From the NCBI GenBank assembly GCA_023053685.1, contig JALIGW010000016.1, positions 8,383,001 to 8,447,000 of the forward strand: 64,000 bases of DNA, written 5' to 3'. This DNA comes from Diadophis punctatus similis. Lineage: Eukaryota > Chordata > Lepidosauria > Squamata > Dipsadidae. Under the pieces are notes generated by a model. That model was not told the DNA's origin, searched no databases, and worked only from the letters and a program-made list of their open reading frames with translations. This document shows positions 11,816 through 26,400 of the stretch, in pieces. Position numbers and translations under genes: made by a program. How positions within the stretch are numbered: position 1 is the first letter of the stretch; every line of letters begins with the position of its first letter.

Positions 11816-12205
11816 AACTCTAACACTTCTCACCCCACTGGGATTGGCCCGTCCCACCTGTGCCAGTAGAGGAGGCAATGCTGTAGGTCCCATCAGCCCG
11901 ATTATTCTGATTGGCGGGATCCAGGAGGGCCTGCTCTGCTGTTGCTTGTGAGGTTGGCCCCAATCCACCTATCCCAGTTGGCTTGGGGCCCCAATGGGAG
12001 AACAGTGCAGTGGAGGTGGTTGATCGAGTAACAACAGATCCCACCTCTCTCCAATCCACCCGCACCCTTCCTATGTGTCATTAGATTTGAATGTCTGGTT
12101 TTAATTATGTTTTAATGTACTGTATAAATACATTTTTATGACTGTAAGTTGACTGCTCAGAGTTGCCCTGTAAGATGGGCGGCCAACAAATTTTAAATAA
12201 ATTTG
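11816..12205 (+). mobile_element. L2-related LINE 3' fragment
   Basis: Ends gtaagttgactgctcagagt, gggcggccaacaaatt and a short A-rich tail. The block gaggtggttgatcgagtaac to the tail recurs at 58484-58690. Confidence 0.65.
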
Positions 12206-12445
12206 CAAGTGATATAAATTCAAGCTCATTGCCAAGCACCCAAATTGCGATCATGTGACCATAGTGATGCAATGTAACTTTGAGGACAGGTCATAAGTCA
12301 CTTTTTTCATTGCTGGGATAACTTCAAACTGTTGTTAAATGAATGTTCATAAGTCTAGAACTACTGTAAACTAGATACTGGGATAATTTAAATTTCATTG
12401 GTCTCCCTTAGTATGGATTGAGAATCGTTAGTGGAATGCCTAAGC

Positions 12446-12807
12446 CAGTGGTTCCCAACCTTTTTGTGATCGAGTACCACTTGGAGGTCCCGTACAGTCG
12501 CCGCGTACCACCTGGTTCCAGAGAAACTAAATTCGATCAGATATCACTTTATTTCCATAATTGTACCATTCCTTTTTTGGCCCCGCGCATCCAGCAACTG
12601 GATTCTCGGGCCGCTGGGACCAGGTGGGTGGCGTGTGGCAACAGTTGCAAATCGTTGCCAGATTATCTTGTGTTAGGCAGTAAACATTTTTGTGAAGTAA
12701 AAAATAACTAACTAAAAATCGTTCATGACCCCGAAAGTGTTCGCGTACCACCTGGAAGGCCCTCGCGTACCACTAGTGGTACACGTACCACAGGTTGGGA
12801 ACCACTG
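12446..12807. mobile_element. hAT-like MITE (CAGTGGTTCCCAACC family)
   Basis: Ends cagtggttcccaaccttttt and aggttgggaaccactg are near-perfect inverted repeats. Target duplication gcctaagc / gcgtaagc (12438-12445, 12808-12815). It lies 293 bp upstream of EXPH5 exon 2. Confidence 0.88.
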
Positions 12808-13100
12808 GCGTAAGCCCACAATTTGAACAGACTTGGTAAAATAACACTATATTCATGTATTTTTTCCAGACAAAATCAATTTGCGCTTATAGAATTTTAA
12901 AACAATATTCTCCTGCAGTCTTTAGAATATAGGTGGTCCTTATTTACTGATTGCCTCTTATAGCAACCATGCACAATTATAGTCACTGAACAAGGATTTC
13001 CTATAGCCTATTTTAGAGAACTATAACTCTTCTGAGGACATTATTGAGACCTTGAAGGAAAATAAGAAGCTGTTCAGTGATATCTGTGTCTTTGTTTAAG

Positions 13101-13258
13101 CAAACGTCAAAAGGAAAATGAAGATACAACAGGGTGTCCAGGAATGACAGGAGAATGGCTTGAAGATTTCCAGAAGAGAAAATTTAAAAGTGAGACAGAT
13201 ATCAGCAGAACGCCGAAACAACCACTAGCTCACCGGTTGAAAAAGGCCATGGGAAACA
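13101..13258 (+). CDS. EXPH5: EXPH5 coding exon 2 (Rab-binding domain, SHD-like)
   Basis: A 158-nt exon between the acceptor tgtttaag (ending 13100) and the donor gtgagt (13259). It starts with the last base of a split codon and ends with the first base of the next one. It encodes about 52 residues including [10 protein letters not shown], collinear with the mammalian VTGEWFEEIQ region that follows the first helix of the Slac2-b Rab27-binding domain. The distance from the exon start to TGEW is the same as in the human protein. The aromatic after Trp in the usual GxWF motif is Leu here (codon 13159-13161). The exon sits in a repeat-free stretch. Confidence 0.88.
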
Positions 13259-16200
13259 GTGAGTTGTCACTACAGTAGTTTATTCACAATGAATAACAAT
13301 GCTATCTGGAGCATGGGGAAAGGAAAAGGTTAATTTTTATACATATACACACAGATAGATGGATACCTGCCAACATATATATGCATATGCACGCATAATT
13401 GAGCTTGTGCTTGGCATCAGCACTAAAACATGATTGAGTTTTTTTCTAGTGAAGAAAACAATATTAAATGACAATACTGAAACTTAATTTTGGTTTTCCA
13501 TCAAGTGAAGACATTAGTCTGATTACAACAGAAAATACATTCTACTGGGATCGCTACTCATGCTTTTAAAAGAGTTTTTACAGGGAGGAAAATAATAAAT
13601 CGTGTATCACAGGAATATCTGCAGAACGGTGATTGACTTACTGCATTGAAGTCCTGTTGTCTTTCTGCGGAAGATAAGACACAAAAGCACTTTAGATAAA
13701 TCAGATTGCGGATAAAACAATGGGTTTCTCCTATCTACCTGTCAAGGAACAGAAACTCAATTTAGATAGATGAAATGGATGATAGCATTTGACAGATGGG
13801 GTGGAGCTCAGAAACATGCAAGTGACAAGATAATCAGATATCAGAGCAAAAAGATTTGAGTCTGTCGATTGCCTTACTCAGCACTAATAAAGATAATGTA
13901 AGAAACACTTTTTTGTGGTGCTATTGCTTTTAGCAAGTTCCCAACTAGCCTTTTGTATTCTACACACAGGTAGTTTAATCACCATTGGTGGTCTTCTCAC
14001 ACCATATTAAGCCACAATTCTCACCCTTTCCTTTATGTGGATCATGTTAAGTTATCACAAATGTTTTAGGACTGCCATATTAATCAGGAATTGGAGTGCA
14101 ATGCCTTTGGGCAAGTTGGCATAGACAATTCCCCCAGCTAGTGTCCGTGGACCCTCACTTATATTTCACAGAACTGAGCAAGAATAGTAAATTAAGTCAA
14201 GTGGTTAAGGCATCAGGCTAGAAACCAGGAGAGACTGAATTCTAGTCCTGCCTTAGGCATGAAAGTTGGCTGGGTGACTTTGGGTCAGTCACTCTCTCTC
14301 AGCCCAGTCTATCACACAGGGTTGTTATTGTGGGGAAAATAGGAGGATAGAAGAAATATTAGGTATGTTTACTGCCTTAAAAATAATAAAGGCTACAAAC
14401 AGATACCGTATTATTCGGAGTATAAGATGCACCTTTCCCCCCCTAAAAGAGGCTGAAAATTTGGGTTCGTCTTATACTCTGAATGTAGCTTTTTCGAAGC
14501 TTTTTTTTTCAGTCCTAATGAGGCGCTAATGATCTTCCCAGCTCTTACCGGCTTGCAGGCTTTTTTTCATTGCTACTCGCTCGGAATAAGGTTTTTTTTA
14601 AGCCCTAACCAGGGGATAAAATAATGTGCTGAAGTTGACCAGACTAAGGACTCTAGCCAGATGAATACCTGGTAGGTAGATATTTTCCCCTATTTTTCTC
14701 CCCCCAAACTAAGGTGCGTCGTATACTCCGGTGCGTCTTATACTCCGAAAAATACGGTAAATAAAATTATTTTCCAGAAAGAAGGTCAAAAATCTTATGA
14801 GCTTTTGGTGTTGCTGTAAGATTTTGGCCATTTAAAAATATGTTCTTTATTTGGTCACTTGCACTAATAAAAAAAATCTTCATGCTAGACAATATCACTG
14901 TGTCACTTAGTTGAGTTGGGCAGGTATAGAAATGGAATAAATCATAACAGAACAACATCACTGTTTTGTACAATATATGGCCGCATCTTTCATTAACATT
15001 AGTTTTTCTTTTTTTCAGATTCTGCAAACACAAAGGGTTCTGCTTTGGAAGTCCCACAAGCCCAGAAGCCTGGATCCACTTCCATACTAGAAGGACTGAG
15101 AACACCGTTTGCTTCTCTGTTCTCGTCCTTCAAGAAATCCAAAAAGCAGCATTTAAAACCTCCGCAAAAGCAGCGACAACAACACTCTTTACGGTAAGCA
15201 AGAATTGTCCTATGCCTGTGATGGCGAACCTATGGCACGCGTGCCAGAAGTGGCACGTATAGTGGGCACATGAGCCGTCGCCCATTGCTCTTCCGGTTTC
15301 TGGCACACGCATGCACACCGGCCAGCTGGTCTTCGCACACGCATGCGCACCAGGAACCAGAAGAGCAGCCGCCCGGTACGCACGCGCACACAGGAAACCG
15401 GAATTACGATTGCAACTCTTGCTGACCATTAGGTATGTCATTATGGGACTGATCCAATTTTACAACATATTTTTGTGGCAGTTGTTAAGTGGATGCTGTG
15501 ATCATTAAGCAAACCCATTGTTTTTGCAATGGGCATTTTTTGTGACAACCTGGAAGTAAATGCTGGTTTCCAGCAAAAACATTATAAACCATGGTCACAT
15601 GACTGTGGGATGCTGCACAATTGTGGGTTGGTTGTCGAGTATCCAAAATGTGATCACGTGAGGTGGGGCAGTCATCAGGATTTAGAAACTGGGTCATAAG
15701 TACTGTCTTTTTGGGTCCATCCTAACTTCACAGGCGGCACGGCGGCTCAGCTGTTAAGACGCTGGGCTTGTCGGCTGAAAAGTTGGCAGCCCAGGTTCGA
15801 GACCCGAGCTCCACCCAACAGGGTGAGCTCCTGTCCTCACCCCAGCTCTTGCCAACCTAGCAGTTCGAAAGCATACAAATGCAAGTAGATAAATAGGTAC
15901 CACTCCAGTGGGAAGGTAATAGCGCTCTGTGATATAATGCTGGCCACATGACCGTGGAAAAGTCTTTGGACAGTGCTGGTTCAATGGCCTTAAAATGGAG
16001 ATAAGCACTGCCCCCTATGGTCGGCAATGACTAATGGAGTAAAATCCATAGGAACTCCTTTACCTTTACTTTTTTTTTAAACTTAACTTCAAATGATCAC
16101 TAAGCGACCATAATAAGTCAAGGACTACCTGTACTTCCATTGTACCTTTGGTAAGATATTTGAAAGGACTTTCATGGCTCTAAGGACAACCTTAAACACT

Positions 16201-19200
16201 GAAAGAGCCACAAAGGTCCTAACCGGAAGCCCCCTGTTTAATTCTGGAGCCGACCGGAAGTCTGGTTCCCCCACCTTAGAGTCTCCTCCTAGCGCGGCAT
16301 CCTTTTTCCTCTACCTGTCCTAACCAAAAGCCCTATCAATTGTGGAGCCAACTGGCGACAGGGAGCCGCAGCAGAGAGTTGAAAGAGCCACACGCGGCTC
16401 CAGAGCTGCAGGTTGCTGACCCCTGGTATATAGCAATAGCAGTAAATCTGCAGGCTTTCAGGTCTTCCCCGCTCAAGCTGCAGATGTTACCTCTTGGATC
16501 CAGATCTCTTTTGTATGCAAGCTATGTATTTTACTACTCAGTCGAGCCCTTTTTTTTCAAACTATTTTGGCATAGCTGTTCAATAATGTCAGGCATTTTA
16601 AGAGACTTGGCGGACTATATAAAAGCCACGGAGGAATTACCACTTCTGAATTGCAAGTTGTCAGCAAAACTTGCATGTGGTCCTTTTATTAGATTTTTTT
16701 ATATGAGTGTATATAAACTTAACTGTAAACAATAGGTCTATAAAAAAATTTCATAGAGGACATGAGGGTGGGAACAATGAATTAGATTAACATAGTACAT
16801 GAAAAGGTTTTCAAAAACCCTAAAAAGATTAGTTCATAATTCCTGAAACTATGCTTTGTTGTAACTGGTGGTAATTCATTAATTTATGGCTTATAATTTG
16901 AGGTCCAAAGCCCTAATACAAACTTGTGTTTATTGGTGATTTTATCAATGCCAATGTTGTTTAAATGGTGCTCCAGATGTTTTGGGATTTCACCCAAGGC
17001 ATCTATCACTATTGGTACTATCTTTGCTTTCTTTTGCCACACTTGTTCTACTTGTATTTGCAGGCCTTTGTATTTTGTGATATTTCCCTCCCCCCCAGTT
17101 ATTTTCTCTCCTATTCTGCTGCCAGGTACTGCAACATCTGCTAGCCAGACTTCCTTGTCTCTTTTATCAACAATTGTTAGATTTGCAGTGTTGTGTGGCC
17201 GATGTTTGCCTGTCGAATTCTAAAGTCTCAGAATATTTTAGCTTCTTCATTAGGGTAGAAATTTATTCCCCAATGAAAAACTAAATCCCATAGCAAAGTT
17301 GGTTGCTTCCTGGAATATCCCAGAATTTCTTGGGAAACTTCCAATCACCTACCAGAGATGTTGGAGAGAAGATGCATTACATGTTTCTCAATCCAGGCAT
17401 AGAAATGTCTTCCTCCATATTGCTGGAATTCTGCCTTTATCTTTAAAAGAGCAGCCATTTTGTCCCGTGGCAGTTGACGCAGAAAGAACACTTAGTCAAA
17501 TACAGTTTGAAAGTTTTAACTGTTATGTCATAGCCTTCCTAAGAGAACTCTCGAGATTGTAACCTCTGAGAATTCCATGAGCTGGTCCAAAGGAAGAGAC
17601 AGGAGACTGGAGCAACAGGAACCCAAGTCTGGAGTTGGAGAGGTGGTGGAAGGTTAAAGGCTAAGACTGGTCTTCCATAATGCCAGTCACTGCTATGGTT
17701 TGACTAGGTCGATGGCTGCCCTCTTCTGCCACAATGTTTACCTCTTCAGAGCAGATTACCTCTGTTCTGACTCCATAGCTATCATCACGGTGCCCCATTA
17801 CTTGACTCAATCTGAAGTGGCTTAAGTTCCTGGTCACCCAGCTCCTCTGGCCAACAGTCCATCCGACTTGCCTCTTTAGCTTCTGATTCAGAAGAGGCCT
17901 AGATAGACCACTTTCTATGTAGGAGGGGAAGGGGAGAGGAATCTCCTGTGGGTACCTGTTAAAGCCATCCTTGAGAGAGAGAGAGAGAAGAGTTTCTCTC
18001 AGGTTTGGAGACTGTCTGGAAAATTTAGATCGGCAGTGAGATTGAACTATAGGTAGGTCACAATTAGCGCAAGTTCAAATAGTGCAATATGTGATACAGT
18101 GTGAATTGTAAATTGACACCAGGTGCGTTTTAACATGACTCAAAATTCGGTTAATGCGAGTGGGCAACTAAGGCCTAGTGCAGTGATGGCGAACCTTTTT
18201 TGGTTCGCGTGCCAAAAGGGGGGGGAATGCGGGGGATCACGTATGTGCGTGCCCACACTCATAATTCCATGCACCCCCACACATACACGCATGACCCCCT
18301 GCTCCCAGCATGCAATGGCACGCCCATTTTTCGCTCTCCCCAGGCTCCAGAGCCTTTCTAGGAGCCTGGGGAGGGCGAAAATGGCCTTCCCCACCCCCTC
18401 TGGAGGCTGGAAACAGCCTGTTTCCCAACTCCCAGTGGGCCCAGAAGGCCCAAAAATCAGCCAGCTGGTGCACACATGCATGCCGGACCTGAGCTCGCGT
18501 GCCCACCGATATGGCTCCGCGTGCCACTTGTGGCACCCGTGCCATAGGTTCGCCATCACGGGCCTAGTGCATACGCCGCTGCAATTGGATTTTTAATGTG
18601 TTCATCTGTGTGTGTATAAAATGGTGAAAAAGAAAATTCCATCAGAGGAAATAGTACAAATTTTAAAAAGAAGAGGCTCGTTATTGCATTAGAGCAAACA
18701 TTTGATATACTTGAACAACATGAATATGGTCACAGTAAGGCTAAAATGGAGCAATCTGCATATCCGGATGACTGAATCTATGGTTGATTTTTATTTCTAT
18801 TTTATTTTTTGCTTTTATTTTGCTTTCTATAACTACTCTACAGAAAGTTAACCATAAACCGACATTACAAATGCATTATTTTTATCTTTTACCGTAATAT
18901 TTTATTAACATGTATAAAAATTATGTTTAAAGATTTTCACGGCCTATTTCCCTCTGGCTGGAACTGATTAACGTATTTTCCATAACAACACCACTTTGAA
19001 TAATACAGATTCAAATAATAGCAATAGCACTTAGACTTATATACCGCTTCTCAGTGCTTTACAGCCCTCTCTAAGCGGTTTAAAGAGTCAGCATATTGCC
19101 CCCAACAATCTGGGTCCTCATTTTATCTCAGAAGGATGGAAGGCTGAGTCAACCTTGAGCCAATCAGGATTGAACTGCTGGCATTCGGCAAAGTTAGCAG

Positions 19201-22200
19201 AGTTAGCCTACAATATTGCATTCTAATCAATGCGGCACCATGACAACCATTTCATGGCATTCATTAATTAATCAAGACCTAGCTGTACTGTCAGGTTGTT
19301 CAATACAATACAAGAGGCACTGAACAATTCCTTATTTCAGCCAGGTTTTAATGCCTAAGAAGATTTGCTTTTAATCTTTATGTGAAATCAGACTGCTAGT
19401 ATGATCTTGTTTCCTAGTTTCAGAACTGTGTGCAGTGATGACAAATCAGCATCTGCAGTATATCACAATATTGCCAAAATGACAACTGGTACATGGTGAC
19501 ATCGTACAAATGCCATCCTTATCTGAGACAAGTACTGTACATAAATCACGGTATTTGCATGGTTATATAGTCAAGATGGGGATTGCAGCCAAGAAATTAA
19601 AAAACGCTTGCTCCTGGGGAGAAATCTATGACAAATCTAGACACCATACTAAAAAGCAGAGACATCACCCTTCCAACAAAAGTGCGTATAGTCAAGGCTA
19701 TGGTTTTCCCAGTTGCAATGTATGGCTGTGAAAGTTGGACCATAAGAAAGGCTGAGCGCCAAAGAATTGAGGTTTTTGAACTATGGTGCTGGAGAAGACT
19801 CCTGCGAGTCCCTTGGACTGCAAGGCGATCAAACCGGTCAGTCCTAGAGGAGATCAACCCTGACTGCTCTTTAGAAGGCCAGATCCTGAAGATGAAACTC
19901 AAATACTTTGGCCACCTAATGAGAAGGAAGGACTCACTGGAGAAGAGCCTAATGCTGGGAAAGATTGAGGGCAAAAGAAGAAGGGGACGACAGAGAATGA
20001 GGTGGCTGGATGGAGTCACTGAAGCAGTAGGCGTGAGTTTAAATGGACTCCAGAGGATGGTAGAGAACAGGAAGGCCTGGAGGAACGTTGTCCATGGGGT
20101 TGCGATGGGTCGGACATGACTTCGCAACTAACAACAACAAATAGTCAAGCATGTTTTGACATTTGGCCAATTAATGGTTTGAAAAAGTCTGAATAATGCA
20201 GAAGTAGATGCACCTTTTTAGAGAAAAGAAACAACGATGGAAAATAGTTAAAAAAACTTGATGAAATCTTAGCACTCACAGCAGTCAAGGGATTTTGTGT
20301 TACAGTTTTATTGCAAATATTTGTATTGCAATGGAATGTTTCTGTAACAGATCCTCAGAAGATAGCAACGAAAAGAATTTATCTAACTATTACGCAAAGG
20401 TCATAAAGAGTGGGGTTGTTTTTGTTCCCCCAATTTTCTCTTTCAGAGTTATTAAAGAAGGCTGTTAGCAAAGTTGGTTCTGGCTAGGGGAATTCCGGAA
20501 AGGCCACTCATTTTAACATGGCTAAGATTGAGAATCACTGGTTTGGAGTTGTGTCTGAACTGGGTCCAAGCCACAGGGTGGCGCTATTGGTTTCAAACGT
20601 TGATATTGTGTGCTTTCTAGTGGCATTGTGAATGAAACAAAATGCTGAAGCAGATGGTGATTTTGATTGTTCCAGCAAAGCTCCAATTATGTCCAAAGAG
20701 GTTTTTTTTAAAAAAACTAATTACAGTATACTTCTGATGGACATTTCAAGTTTGCTCTGGGTGTGAGTTTTGCTTGATTTTTCCCATAACCCTGCAGTTT
20801 AGAGATAAATAACTTGGATTTTTCTGAACCTCTGGCTTGTGTTCTCTGCAGCCCACCTAACCAGAACTGCTGACAACTGAAAGTATAATTTCTTACAATA
20901 TTGAGACCCGAAATGGCTGAAAAAAATGTAACCTATGTACTACAATAGGTGTAACAAAGTTTTACAAATTTCAAAATCCCTCCCAATAATAAAGCAAAAT
21001 AGCATCCCTCCCCTTTATCTCCCCACCCTCGGCAAAAAAATTCATTGCTGCCCCACCTACCAAAACATTTATATTCCTTTTGCTTTAGCTGCTATGCATA
21101 GCCTGCAATTCTTAGTAGTCATGTATAGGGTGTAAGAGCTGGACCATAAGGAAGGCTGAATGCTGAATAATTGAGGCGTAGTAATAATTGTAGTGTTCAG
21201 TGGTGGGTTCCTACCGGTGCGGTCCACTCTATAGCACCGGTAGCGGCCCGCTGGTGACGTCACAGTACCGGTGCGGTCGGTTGCCTGGGCGCCACCATTT
21301 TTAAAATTTTTTTTATTTTTTTATTTTTTATTTTCTTTTGTGCATGCCCAGAAGCCGAGCTTCCGGCACTGCACATGCGCTGCCTTCCTACCCCACAGTG
21401 AGTCCAAGCAGGGGAGGATGGCTGAGGGAGCGCGTGAGATGCTGAAAGAACGGGTGGCAGGAGCTATCTCCATTCCCTTCCCTTCAGCAGTCCGAGAAGC
21501 CAGGAACCCGCGGTGATGATCCTAGGCATTTTCGCACGTTCGAGGCTTCTCCAGCTGCTGAGGGGAGGGGGAATGGGCGGCAGGACCTAGCTCAGTTCTC
21601 CTCCCTTCAGCAGTCCGAGAAGCCACGCCCACCTGGTCACATGGCCGGCAAGCCGTGCCCACCCGGTCACATGGCTGGCAAGCCACACCCACAAAATAAG
21701 CCACGCCCACAGAGTGGTAGTAGAAAAATTAGGAACCCGCCCCTGGTAGTGTTGGACAAAACTCTTGAGAGCTCTTGGACTGCAAGGAGATCAAATCAGT
21801 CAATCCTAAAGGAAATCAACCTTGATTGTTCTTTGGAAGGACAGATAAGTGAAGCTGACGTTCAAATACTTTGGCCACCAAATGGGAAGAAAGGACTCCT
21901 TGGAAAAGACCGTGATGTTGGGAAAGATGGAAGGCAAAAGCAGAAGGGGACCGAAGAGGCTGAGATGGTGAGGTGTCATTTTCGCAACTGAAGATGAATT
22001 TAGGCAAATGCCAGGAGACGGGAGGAAGGGAAGCTTCGTGGGATTATGAAGAATCAGACAGACTTAGCGACTGAACAAAAACAACATTTAAATGCAGAGA
22101 CAGAGTGTTTGCTAGAACAGTACAGTATTTCTCAAATTTGGCAACTTTATGATGCGTGAACTTGGCGGGGAATTCTGGTTTACTACCTGGGTAATTCTGG

Positions 22201-23347
22201 GAGTTAAAGTTCACGCATCTTAAAGTTGCCAAGTTTGAGAAACACTACGCTACAACAAATTGGACTTCCCCTGCGTTGTGTGGGATGGTGTTACTTACTG
22301 ATTACAGGTACTTTCTCAGGCCTCCTATGATGTAATCCTTGCCTGCCAAGAGCATTTGAAACCATTCCCATAGAGTGTCACGTGATGCATAAATAAACAA
22401 TGCTATCACTATACTGATTACAACATGCTTTATTTACATCTCCTGAAAGAATAATTGTGTCTACTATACTGTGGAATCTGTTTGGAAGAGGACAGAGGCT
22501 TGAAGCGGCCTTTTTGCTTCTTATGAGGTTGGACCTCTTTAAAAACAGATGAAATTTTGCAATCGGTACCGGAATCAGTCATGAAGATAAATAAAATGAA
22601 GGTGGGATTCATCCTCCCCTCATCTAATGCAGGACAACTGTGAAATCCAGATAGAAATACACAGCCATTACTCAAAGCCTGGGTGGGCAGATAATCTTAC
22701 AATCTGATTGCTTAAACTTGAACCATTTGATGTGGGAAGGAATTCCATATGATGCTTGGTTACATCATATTCTCTCGAGCCACTAGGTAAAATTTGCTGG
22801 CATATGTAGCACCTTTAAGAGGGCATTTAACAATAAATCTTATTGATGGGCAAGCCAGGGTTGGTTTTCACTTACCTTCCCTACCGGTTCGCAAACGTGA
22901 GCACGTGCCCATATGCGCACATCCTCCCACGCATGCGCTTTACTCCTGCGCAAGTCTTCCATGCATGTGCCCGGCCTCAAAAACATGCACAAATAGGATT
23001 GGGCCACCCGTGATTTCCCCTACCGGTTCGGGCGAACCGTTCTGAACTGGCCCGAACCGGCTAAATGCCACCTCTGGGGCAAGCACACAATGGAGCAGGG
23101 ATTCTGTCAAGCGTCCAAGTTCAAAGCTATAGAGGAATTCCTGAGAGCGCAAGTGCAGTGGCCAAGACTGTGTAGATGGAAAGTTCTAGAAGCTAGCGCA
23201 AAAGCAGCATTTCTGTGGAGCTGATGGAAAATAAGGGCAGTATTTCCCTGCTAAAGCGAATAACTTGGCTGGGATTGCAAATAAGAATTGGAAATATTGG
23301 CACACAAAGAAAATGTAATCTTTTGTCCCCAGATTTGTGACCAGAAC

Positions 23348-23400
<53 letters not shown>

Positions 23401-26400
23401 AGGCCCCTGGGAGTTGGGCGGCATACAAATCTATTTAAATAAAATAAATAAATAAAATAAAATAGGCAATCTTGGCCACACAGAAACACACACACACACA
23501 CACACACACACGTAGGCAATCTTGGCCACTAAGTTTCCTATGTCTAGTTTTATCTAAGAAGTCAGCAACACAATACCCACAAAGCAAAAAATCTGAACAA
23601 AGCTGTCAAGATAAGGCAGAGCTGACTCTACAAAATTATTCAATGTTGTTGTTATTGGATAATTATTCCTCTTATAGATTCCTCCTGTGGAATCACTTAC
23701 CCAGGAAAATAAGAGCTGCATCCCACTGTCAATGGGTTAACATGAGCATGAGGATTAATGGGTCAATAGAGAATGAACCTAGATTGTGAGTTAGTGGTTA
23801 TTGTTGGTGGTGTTTCCGGACTGTATATTAGTGGAACTTTTATTTATTTTGTTGACATAGCTTTTCTAAACCACTTTCATTCTTCTGATTGAAGCTGCAC
23901 AAAATACAGTCCTAAAAGAAAGCACTGCTTCTAATCCTGTGTTTTGTACCTACCGGTTGTAATTCTTGAACCAGCCCCAAACCATCTCATTTTATTCACC
24001 ATGACCGTGTTTCACTTGCCAACATCTGCATTATCAAATCTCTTTCAGAGCAAAGAAAACATGTGCTGGGTTGGGTTGGGTTGGGCTTTGCTTTGCTTTG
24101 CTTTGCTTTATTTTGATGCTTTCTTAATTTTTGTTTTGGGGAAAGTGGCAAGCAAGCTTATGCATTTCAATCTACCAAATGTGTGACAGACAGGCAGGTA
24201 CATAATAGCACATCATGCCCTGAAATAGAAGGGTAGCTAAGATAATCTTGGATTCCCTGTCATTAAATATTTCCTCACTGATAAACAGGGCAATTTTAAA
24301 ACACTTACAAAAGAGACTTCAGAAGAGAGTACCATGAAAATGTTGGGGCACTAATGAAAGATTGTTTGCAAAGAATTCTGGAAGAAAATATCATGAAAGA
24401 TGCCAATGTCTCTTGATGTTGTTTTGCCTGATTGGTCATGAATCAAACAGTGCAATATTACTAACAGTGTTTGATGTTCATATTTTGCATTGTGCTCTGT
24501 AGAGATATAAAATTGTATGGAATAAATGGCTTTGGCCGTGCTGATATTTCTGGGCATTGAAGTCCACACTCTGTAAAATTGGGGAAGGCTGAATTAGAAA
24601 TTCTTCATAAGCATTTGGTTTGGTTTTTTAAATGGCTGTTTCGAAGACAGCAGAAAAATCATGCATAATAAATAAATATCCAAAGTTTTAAACTTTCCCC
24701 AAAATGTGTACAGTATATCATGATGAATTAGGCAAAATCTGCACTGTATATTTTGGGTTGCTTTTCATATAAAGAAGAAATAGCGCAACTGAAGCATTAA
24801 GGTTTTTTTAAAACTATTCTTAACTCCCTCTTTTTACCACTTTGGCTGTCAAAATATTTTTTTCACTATTCTGCCTCTAACTGGCCAAGACAACTAACAT
24901 GAGTCTGTTTTATTTTTTAAAGAGTATTCCGTGTGCGTGTTTGTGTGTGTGTGTGTGTGTGGTTCCTGTACCTTGTTAGGTGTAAACCTTTTAGAAAAGT
25001 CTCAGAACTTTTCTGCAATAAGAAAATTATCATATCTTACAGGAAGCAAATTCATGTGGAATCAATCCTTGGTGCTTTCTGAGCTTGGTTGTTTGCTTGT
25101 AGCCTCATAAGTGCTGGTAAGTGTAGGGTTTGCTCCCTGTTCGTATATAGTAGCTTAGCCCTTCTGGTGTTGCTGGGGGTGTGGTTTCTTCCTTGGTAGT
25201 TCCTTGACTGAGTATTGTTTTCTGCTTGATTGTTTGTCTGGTGTTGGGAAATTCATGTTGAACATTAAGCAAACATCCTAACAGTCAGATCAAATTGATA
25301 GTGGGGGCAATTACAGAGAGAGGTGATGAGTTCTGCTTCACTAGTTGTGTTTCTAGCAGAGACTAAATAGGCATTTGTCTGGAAAACCTTAATTTAGTTT
25401 GTTGGGTTGAGTAGAATGTTGACCTCGCCCTAAATGGCTTTTTCTAATTGTGCAATTCTAGGTAAAACCGGTAGGAAAATAATTCTTACAGGAGGGGCCA
25501 ACTTGGGAAGAGAAATGCTCAATGCTGGCTTTCAAATACTACTTTGTAGAAGATGCTTGATTTGCCTGTCTCAGTTCAATTTGAGATCAGGGTGGCCAGT
25601 TTTGGTAATTTAACACAAGAGTTCCATAATGTGACACAGCCAGGGTAGAAGTCAAAGGAGAGCTCCATGTTTGCCTGGTACAGCTAGTTCTCAACAACCA
25701 TACTTGGGACCCAAATTTCTGTTGTTAAGTACAGGTAATCCTTGACTTATGACCACAATCAAGCCCAAAATTTATGTTGCTAAGTGAGAATTGGTTAAGT
25801 GAATTTTGCCCCATTTTACGACCTTTCTTGCCACCGTTGTTAAGTGAATCACTGCAGTCGGTAAGTTAGTAACCTGGTTGTTAAGTGAATCTGGCTTCCC
25901 TATTGAATTGGCTGGTCAGAAAGTCACAAAAGGTAATCACATAAGACACAGCAATGGTCTTAAGTATGAATCAGTTGCCGAGCCTCTGAATTTTGATCAC
26001 ATATTATGGGGATGCTACAAAAGTTGTACCTGTTGAAAAATGGTCATAAGTCACTTTTTTCAATGCCGTTGTAACTTTGAACAGTCACTAAATGAACTGT
26101 TGTACGTCGAGGACTACCTGTATGGTGATTGTTAAGTAAGTCATGCCCAATTTTATGACTTTATTTTTACCGTGGATGTTAAGTGAATCACTGCAGTTGT
26201 TAAGCGAATTGCATGGTTGTTAAGCAAACTCAGCTTCTCCCATTGACTTTGCTTGTTAGAAGCTACCTTGGAAGGTTGCAAGTGGAAATCACATGATCCC
26301 AGGACATTACAATTGGCGACTGGCATGTATTTATTATTACAAGTGCTCGAAATTTTATCACATGACTGTTTATCCACACAGTATGGATGCTGGGACAGTT

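Noticed and set aside
11625..11968. Overlapping ORFs on both strands in GC-rich DNA
   Set aside because: They lie in the hAT MITE and L2-related fragment. They are GC-driven open frames with no domain.
1..13100. EXPH5 first coding exon
   Set aside because: I looked for a start codon followed by the FDFSFLNDEE-type helix before 13101 and did not find it. It is probably upstream of the window.
23193..23519. Cys-Val repeat proteins
   Set aside because: They are translations of the (AC)n microsatellites.
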